Shown one piece after another: positions 5,646 to 5,793 of a stretch of DNA of 5,793 nt. Position 1 is the stretch's first letter, and every line of letters begins with the position of its first letter. Position numbers and translations under genes: made by a program. The stretch spans positions 1 to 5,793 of the forward strand of contig JAJBSY010000347.1 in NCBI GenBank assembly GCA_020861205.1. The letters run 5' to 3'. This stretch comes from Deltaproteobacteria bacterium. GTDB taxonomy: Bacteria; Desulfobacterota; Desulfovibrionia; Desulfovibrionales; Desulfovibrionaceae. A model generated the notes under the pieces. That model saw nothing but the letters and a program-made list of their open reading frames with translations, did not search any database and had not been told where the DNA came from.

Positions 5646-5793
5646 ATGGCAACGGTAACCGGCAAATATCTCGGCGGCCTCCGGGTCGAAGCAAAACATG
5701 AGCAGAGCGGCTCGACCCTGATAACCGCCGCCCCCGTGGACAACACCTGGCAGGGGAGGTCTTTCTCTACCACGGACCTTAGCGCCATGTCCC
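5646..5793 (+). CDS. OsmC-family protein, N-terminal fragment (3' end outside window)
   Basis: The first 49 residues are visible and the frame is still open at the window edge. The opening VTGKYLGGLRVEAKH, then SGSTLITAAPVDN, then SFSTTDLSAMS, matches the N-terminus of OsmC-family proteins (typically G-x-Y-x-G-G-L-R, then T-x-A-P-x-D-N, then F-S-P-T-D-L). OsmC/Ohr proteins are small cytoplasmic dimers that reduce organic or hydrogen peroxides with two cysteines. YhfA-like members of the family have no settled role, and this fragment resembles that form at least as much as true Ohr. The usual Pro of FSPTDL is Thr here. The catalytic cysteines would lie beyond the window, so activity cannot be judged. 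AAGGAG (5634-5639), 6 bases upstream, supports the start. The gene follows the regulator gene after 134 bases and may have its own promoter. Confidence 0.85.
   Translation, partial: MATVTGKYLGGLRVEAKHEQSGSTLITAAPVDNTWQGRSFSTTDLSAMS

Noticed and set aside
1..5793. Search for a defence system, mobile element, CRISPR array, phage gene or tRNA
   Set aside because: I saw no transposase, integrase or terminal repeats, no regularly spaced repeats and no tRNA-like fold. The genes seen are housekeeping or metabolic apart from the small exported protein.

Overview
The window is GC-rich, and every gene I can support is on the + strand. It looks like ordinary chromosome from a Gram-negative bacterium: hldD makes the heptose precursor of lipopolysaccharide, and one small protein carries a Sec signal peptide. 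A TraR/DksA-type tail, a Cat1/AarC-type CoA-transferase and high GC would suit a Desulfovibrio-like anaerobe. That placement is inference from gene content only.

Layout: (1) Positions 1-60 are the C-terminal end of a TraR/DksA-type zinc-finger protein. (2) An M24-family Xaa-Pro-type metallopeptidase follows after 25 bases (86-1156), with all five expected metal ligands. (3) A 368-base gap (1157-1524) holds a strong GC-rich hairpin, a weak candidate promoter and a palindrome. (4) A 498-residue CoA-transferase of the acetyl-CoA hydrolase/succinate CoA-transferase family (1525-3021) ends in a textbook intrinsic terminator (3046-3075). (5) A small exported protein of unknown function (3177-3461) stands alone between that terminator and a GC-rich hairpin. 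(6) hldD (3648-4619) has its own candidate promoter, and a hairpin sits at the predicted 5' end of its transcript. (7) A MurR/RpiR-family regulator with HTH and SIS domains (4636-5511) follows hldD after 16 bases and is probably co-transcribed with it. (8) The window ends inside an OsmC-family gene (5646 onward).

The genes form several short transcription units rather than one pathway: peptide turnover, CoA/acyl metabolism, an orphan exported protein, an LPS-heptose gene paired with a sugar-phosphate-type regulator, and peroxide or thiol stress. I see no mobile element, CRISPR array, tRNA, rRNA or phage gene, and no convincing new multi-gene system. The points most worth a second look are the unrecognised small exported protein, the hldD-RpiR pairing and the hairpin at the start of the hldD transcript.
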